The translations under genes and the position numbers were made by a program. From positions 962,795 through 1,026,794 of the forward strand of contig NZ_FWEX01000006.1 of the NCBI RefSeq assembly GCF_900170025.1: a DNA stretch of 64,000 bases, given 5' to 3'. The number at the start of each line of letters is the position of its first letter. The first letter of the stretch is position 1. Positions 60,621-64,000 of the stretch are shown here, in pieces. This DNA comes from Nitrospira sp. ND1. Lineage in GTDB: Bacteria; Nitrospirota; Nitrospiria; Nitrospirales; Nitrospiraceae. Under the pieces are notes generated by a model, which was given only the letters and a program-made list of their open reading frames with translations, was not told where the DNA came from and ran no database searches.

Positions 60621-62873
60621 GTGTTTCAGCCCACCTCCCTCACATGGCGCGCGCTTCCACTGATCGTCGTTTGGACGCTCCTGGCGCTGTTTGACACACT
60701 CCCAGCCTCAGGGGACAGCACAGGGGATTCCGCCTCCGCCCCACACACGCTTGACCTGCATGTCGAAACCACAACCTTCCTCCTGAACCTTGAAAAACAA
60801 GGGCTCGAGGACAACACGTTCACGAATGGTCTGGGCCGGGATACGACCCTGATGGGCAATCTGCTGAACGTGTATGTGCGGAAACGCCTGCTGTCCTCCG
60901 TAGACTTGGACCTTGGAGTGTTCGCCAATATGCCGTACGGCCATGACACGGAAGTGTCGCAAGTCCGGCCGATCGTCCGCCTTCAATATCGCCCCACTGA
61001 AGAAATCAAGGCGCTGCTCGGCACCCTTTCGGTCCCGCACCGGGACTTTCACGACGCGGTCTTCGACAACGCCAACCGGTTTGTGCGACCGATCGAACAG
61101 GGTGCGCAAGTGACGGTGAACTCAGAGTATTACCGACAAGACCTGTTTATCAACTGGGAGCAGGCCTTCCGCGGCTCCGCCACCAATCGATACGATGTGG
61201 GTTATGCGGGACAACTTCGAGCCGGCCTCTTTCGCTTCAATGGGCAGGCTCACTGGGTCCATCACGGCCAAGCCCTTCTCAAACTCGATCGCTCCTTCAA
61301 TACCGGCAACAATCTGGTGACCGCGTTCGGCCCCGAACTCGTTTTCAAACCGGCACGGTACTTCAGTTCCCTCCGATGGTGGAATGAACTCGGCATCCGG
61401 CTGACGTATCTCAACAGCTTTAATCAAGCGGCTCGCGCCACCCCCTATGATCAGGGACGCGGCTACGACGTTCAAGCCTGGCTGGATATCGCAGGCTGGC
61501 GGCCGCGCATAGGATTCTGGCGCGGCGTGAACTTCCTCGGACAACAGGGTGACCCTGAATTCGTCGCAGGAAATTTCATGGAAGTGGGGCTCTCCAAAGT
61601 GTATGCGCTCGGGGAGAATGCCTCCATCGAGTTCGGGGTGCAAGCGAGGCGCCTGCGCAATGCGGTCAATGAATTTATCCCGCAAGGGACCAAATGGGTG
61701 AACCAGCAATATCTCGTCTTCAATTGGAACTGGGATACCGCAAATGGTCGGTTCATGAGAGACCTGTTCCCCACGCAGAGCAACCCGGCCGCCACCGAGC
61801 CTTCAGATCCCACGCCTCGGTTTACGGCCAAACTCGACACCCTGACCTATGTGTATAACATCGGCTATTCCGGCCTCCTGGAAATCGGAGGGCGACCGGT
61901 CGCGAACAGTACGCTCGCCGGTCAATACCTTGCGCCTGTGCTCAGATACAGCCCTTCGTCCAGGTTGAATCTGGATATCGGCGTCTTTGCGGGGTTACCC
62001 GTCGGGGATACGCAGCGATTCCACACGGTACAGCCGATCCTGTCGGCGGAGTATGAACTCTGGCCGGCGGTGTCGCTGATTGCCGGCACGATCAAGCGCA
62101 ACCACCCCTTTGTGGATGCCCTGTTCAACGATGCCTCCCTGTTTTCACGCCCTCTCGAACAAGGGTTCCAGCTCCTGGTGAACCGGGAACATTACCAGCA
62201 GGATCTATTCATCAACTGGAACCAGATCGAGACGTTTCAAAAGGCGGAGCGATTCGACGTGGGATACGCAGGGCGCGCGAGCGCCGGATTCTTTTCCTTA
62301 AACGGCCAAGTCTACTGGACACACAGCGGCGGGGCCCAGTACTCGGAATCACGCACGTTTTTCGGAGCCGGCCTGCCGAGGGACCGGCCGGCCTCGAACA
62401 ATTTCCTGACGGCCGTCGGACCGCAATTCACGTTCCAGCCCAATCGCTACTCGTCCGCCCTGTCGTGGTTTCGTGAAATCGACGTGATGGCGCTGTATCT
62501 CACCAGCCAAAACGAGCCGACCCAGAGCGGAGCGCCGATCGTTCGCGGCCGGGGCTACCAACTGACGGCAGGTGTGGATCTGGACGGCTGGCGGCCGTAC
62601 GTCACGATTTGGCGAGGCGAGCATTTCGTGAATGAACAGGGCGACCCGGCCTACTACGCCGGAAACTTCACGGAGTTCGGCCTCTTGCGCGATTTTTTGC
62701 TGCCGGCCGGGTTCTCCTTGCGGGTCGGCGGGTTCGGGCGCGTGATCGACAATCGCATGACCCATACCGAGTATGCGTTACTCAACTGGTCCTGGGATCA
62801 ATCGCCATGGCGCGGGTTCTGCTTGCGACCGACGTTACTGCATCGAAGCGAGTCGTCCTGCAGCCAGCCTTGA
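60621..62873 (+). CDS. outer-membrane protein made of two tandem barrel modules
   Basis: 750 residues. A GTG start at 60621 leads into a signal peptide (LPLIVVWTLLALFDTLPASG). Two homologous halves follow, about residues 45-390 and 400-735. Matching landmarks: LDLGVFANMPYG and LDIGVFAGLPVG; RFVRPIEQGAQVTVNSEYYR and SLFSRPLEQGFQLLVNREHY; QQDLFINWNQ and RQDLFINWEQ; RYDVGYAGQLRAGLFRFNGQ and RFDVGYAGRASAGFFSLNGQ. The alternating aromatic pattern fits beta strands in each half. No family recognised. It is divergent from the polysaccharide locus (143-bp gap) and could be part of it. The weak start context lowers certainty on the first residues. Confidence 0.75.
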   Translation: MFQPTSLTWRALPLIVVWTLLALFDTLPASGDSTGDSASAPHTLDLHVETTTFLLNLEKQGLEDNTFTNGLGRDTTLMGNLLNVYVRKRLLSSVDLDLGVFANMPYGHDTEVSQVRPIVRLQYRPTEEIKALLGTLSVPHRDFHDAVFDNANRFVRPIEQGAQVTVNSEYYRQDLFINWEQAFRGSATNRYDVGYAGQLRAGLFRFNGQAHWVHHGQALLKLDRSFNTGNNLVTAFGPELVFKPARYFSSLRWWNELGIRLTYLNSFNQAARATPYDQGRGYDVQAWLDIAGWRPRIGFWRGVNFLGQQGDPEFVAGNFMEVGLSKVYALGENASIEFGVQARRLRNAVNEFIPQGTKWVNQQYLVFNWNWDTANGRFMRDLFPTQSNPAATEPSDPTPRFTAKLDTLTYVYNIGYSGLLEIGGRPVANSTLAGQYLAPVLRYSPSSRLNLDIGVFAGLPVGDTQRFHTVQPILSAEYELWPAVSLIAGTIKRNHPFVDALFNDASLFSRPLEQGFQLLVNREHYQQDLFINWNQIETFQKAERFDVGYAGRASAGFFSLNGQVYWTHSGGAQYSESRTFFGAGLPRDRPASNNFLTAVGPQFTFQPNRYSSALSWFREIDVMALYLTSQNEPTQSGAPIVRGRGYQLTAGVDLDGWRPYVTIWRGEHFVNEQGDPAYYAGNFTEFGLLRDFLLPAGFSLRVGGFGRVIDNRMTHTEYALLNWSWDQSPWRGFCLRPTLLHRSESSCSQP

Positions 62874-62966
62874 GACACACTTCTCTCTTGCCACCCCGCA
62901 TCAAGCCCGTTAGAGTAGCACCAGCGACAGGCGGCAGGCAGACGTTTCGTTCATGGTGGAGGGTGT

Positions 62967-63593
62967 ATGTTTCGTAGGAAGTTAGCGGTTTTGTTAGGAA
63001 TCGTGGTGCTTTGCCTCCCCTCGCTTGGTCATGCCGAAAACTATGCTGCATTCGCCATTGGGCCGAATATCGCCACCCTCGATACCACGGACGTCGGCAA
63101 AATCGATCTCGCGAACAATCTGGCTTATGGCGCGAAATTCGGCCACTATTTCGACGATCGCGGCTTCAATTGGTTCGGCCTCGAAGTCGACATGTATCGA
63201 TCGGCGCCCGACGTTAAACAGCAAAACATCCCCGCCTCCACCAATCGCTTCCTGTCGCAAAAAGTCGTCGGCGCTGACCTCTTGGTGCATTCGCTCGCGT
63301 TTAACGCACTCGTCCGCGTCACCGGCTATCAATACAAAGTTGAGCCCTATGCAGGTCTCGGCATCGGCCTCAACATGGGGAATCTTTCGGATGGAAACTT
63401 CAGGCCGGAAGCGTCGTTCGCCCCGAGCTTTAACGTGCTAGCCGGCATCAAATATTTCGTGACACCGAAGATCGCGCCCTTCATTGAATACAAGTACAAT
63501 TTCGCCCATTTCAGCTTCAGTCGCAGCAACATCACGGCTGACTACCGCGCCAACCTCTTCATGTTCGGCGTTGCCTTCCATTTCGGACGATAG
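62967..63593 (+). CDS. OmpA-like small outer-membrane barrel protein
   Basis: 208 residues. Signal peptide (RKLAVLLGIVVLCLPSLGHA) then an eight-strand-like barrel with GLGIGLNMGNLSDGNF and FNVLAGIKYFVTPKIAPFIE near the middle. The last residues (NLFMFGVAFHFGR) form an amphipathic strand; the final aromatic is two residues from the end. GGAGGGTG precedes the ATG. Resembles OprF/opacity-type porins without the peptidoglycan-binding domain. Function unknown. Confidence 0.75.
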   Translation: MFRRKLAVLLGIVVLCLPSLGHAENYAAFAIGPNIATLDTTDVGKIDLANNLAYGAKFGHYFDDRGFNWFGLEVDMYRSAPDVKQQNIPASTNRFLSQKVVGADLLVHSLAFNALVRVTGYQYKVEPYAGLGIGLNMGNLSDGNFRPEASFAPSFNVLAGIKYFVTPKIAPFIEYKYNFAHFSFSRSNITADYRANLFMFGVAFHFGR

Positions 63594-63886
63594 CCCTAGT
63601 GACTTGCCCGGTAAAACGACTCCTCCAATCTCCGGCTCGGGCATGGACCTCCACCTAACAGCCTAAGTCCAACGTGCCCTCCCACAGCACCACGCGCACA
63701 GTGGCAGACTCTGGGTCACAGCCGATCTTTGCTATTGCCGGCTAGAAGGCGTAAGGTCACAGCTGGCTATCCCCCACACTCTGCCCCCACTGCCTGCGGC
63801 CTGCCACCGCCGACAACGCTCGAAAGGCGGCTCCCCGTGTTGACGCGTCCACACAAAATCCCGGGCTAGAACCTATCTCAAAATCA

Positions 63887-63915
63887 TTGACAGGGTGAAC
63901 AGACGTCCGTATACG
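63887..63915 (+). promoter_or_regulatory. promoter of the IS5-family transposase
   Basis: TTGACA at 63887-63892 and TATACG at 63910-63915 with a 17-bp spacer, just ahead of the transposase ATG at 63922. The short leader matches an element-internal promoter. Confidence 0.45.
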
Positions 63916-63921
63916 TGCACC

Positions 63922-64000
63922 ATGCTGCAGTTGCGCGACGATCAATGGGAGCGAATTCGGGACCAGTTTCCTGAAGAACACATCCCGGACACTCGCCCCG
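63922..64000 (+). CDS. IS5-family transposase, N-terminus only
   Basis: 26 residues are visible (the frame begins LQLRDDQWERIRDQ and runs to the window end), matching the N-terminus of IS5-type transposases in the group with the DUF4096 domain. The DDE core is outside the window. Confidence 0.7.
   Translation, partial: MLQLRDDQWERIRDQFPEEHIPDTRP

Larger units (their letters stand above)
63863..64000 (+). mobile_element. 5' end of an IS5-family element, cut by the window edge
   Basis: A GGGCTAGAACCTATCTCAAA-type end precedes the transposase start at 63922, as expected for the terminal repeat of an IS5-family element. The right end is outside the window. Confidence 0.55.

Noticed and set aside
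63757-63981. 74-codon minus-strand frame at the window end
   Set aside because: Runs antisense through the IS5 end and transposase start; no motif.
1-64000. CRISPR array
   Set aside because: No run of regularly spaced short direct repeats with unique spacers is seen, and no cas genes are present.

Overview
The window looks like a piece of a chromosome from a Nitrospira-like nitrite-oxidising bacterium. That is an inference from gene content: a long operon of cytochrome bc, cytochrome bd-like and c-type cytochrome genes including a type II DMSO-reductase-family gamma-like subunit, the hopanoid gene hpnH, high-GC coding sequence, and a large exopolysaccharide locus. No 16S rRNA gene or nitrite oxidoreductase catalytic gene is present to confirm the genus.

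Layout. 1-10298: the end of a class GN-like sortase, two membrane glycan-type proteins, and a NarX/NarL-type two-component pair followed by a stand-alone copy of the kinase phosphoacceptor domain and several small membrane or exported proteins. 10299-19783: a 9.4-kb integrated element in tRNA-Thr(CGT), bounded by 48-bp perfect direct repeats. It carries a tyrosine integrase, an excisionase-like HTH protein, a ribbon-helix-helix regulator, an HUH rolling-circle replication protein, a DUF433/DUF5615 toxin-antitoxin-like pair, and one 1781-residue protein that joins a Cap4/DUF4297-like nuclease domain to a STAND-type P-loop NTPase. That protein is the best candidate for a new anti-phage defence system. 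19915-23324: an SGNH hydrolase gene split by an IS21-family insertion. 23352-26325: a lipoprotein with a caspase-like fold that seems to lack both catalytic residues, and a divergent UbiA-type prenyltransferase.

26330-37782 (minus strand): eleven closely spaced genes for one respiratory assembly: cytochrome b, a Rieske protein fused to a PRC-barrel-like domain, two paralogous CydA-like proteins, five c-type cytochromes, an ethylbenzene-dehydrogenase-gamma-like haem protein and a membrane protein of unknown function. It probably moves electrons between the quinone pool and periplasmic cytochromes or oxygen. 37994-40323: a small carbohydrate-binding-like membrane protein, a Nitrospira-type hypothetical, and hpnH with its own promoter.

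40442-60477 (minus strand): an exopolysaccharide/capsule locus with Wzx-, Wzy- and Wzz-like proteins, an SLBB export protein, Wzi-like outer-membrane protein, priming sugar transferase, 4,6-dehydratase, aminotransferase, a fused dehydrogenase/acetyltransferase, two glycosyltransferases, a methyltransferase, an SGNH protein and an asparagine-synthase-like amidotransferase. Together they suggest a Wzy-type polymer with N-acetylated amino sugars. 60621-63593: an outer-membrane barrel protein made of two tandem copies of one module, and a small OmpA-like barrel. The window ends in the start of an IS5-family transposase.
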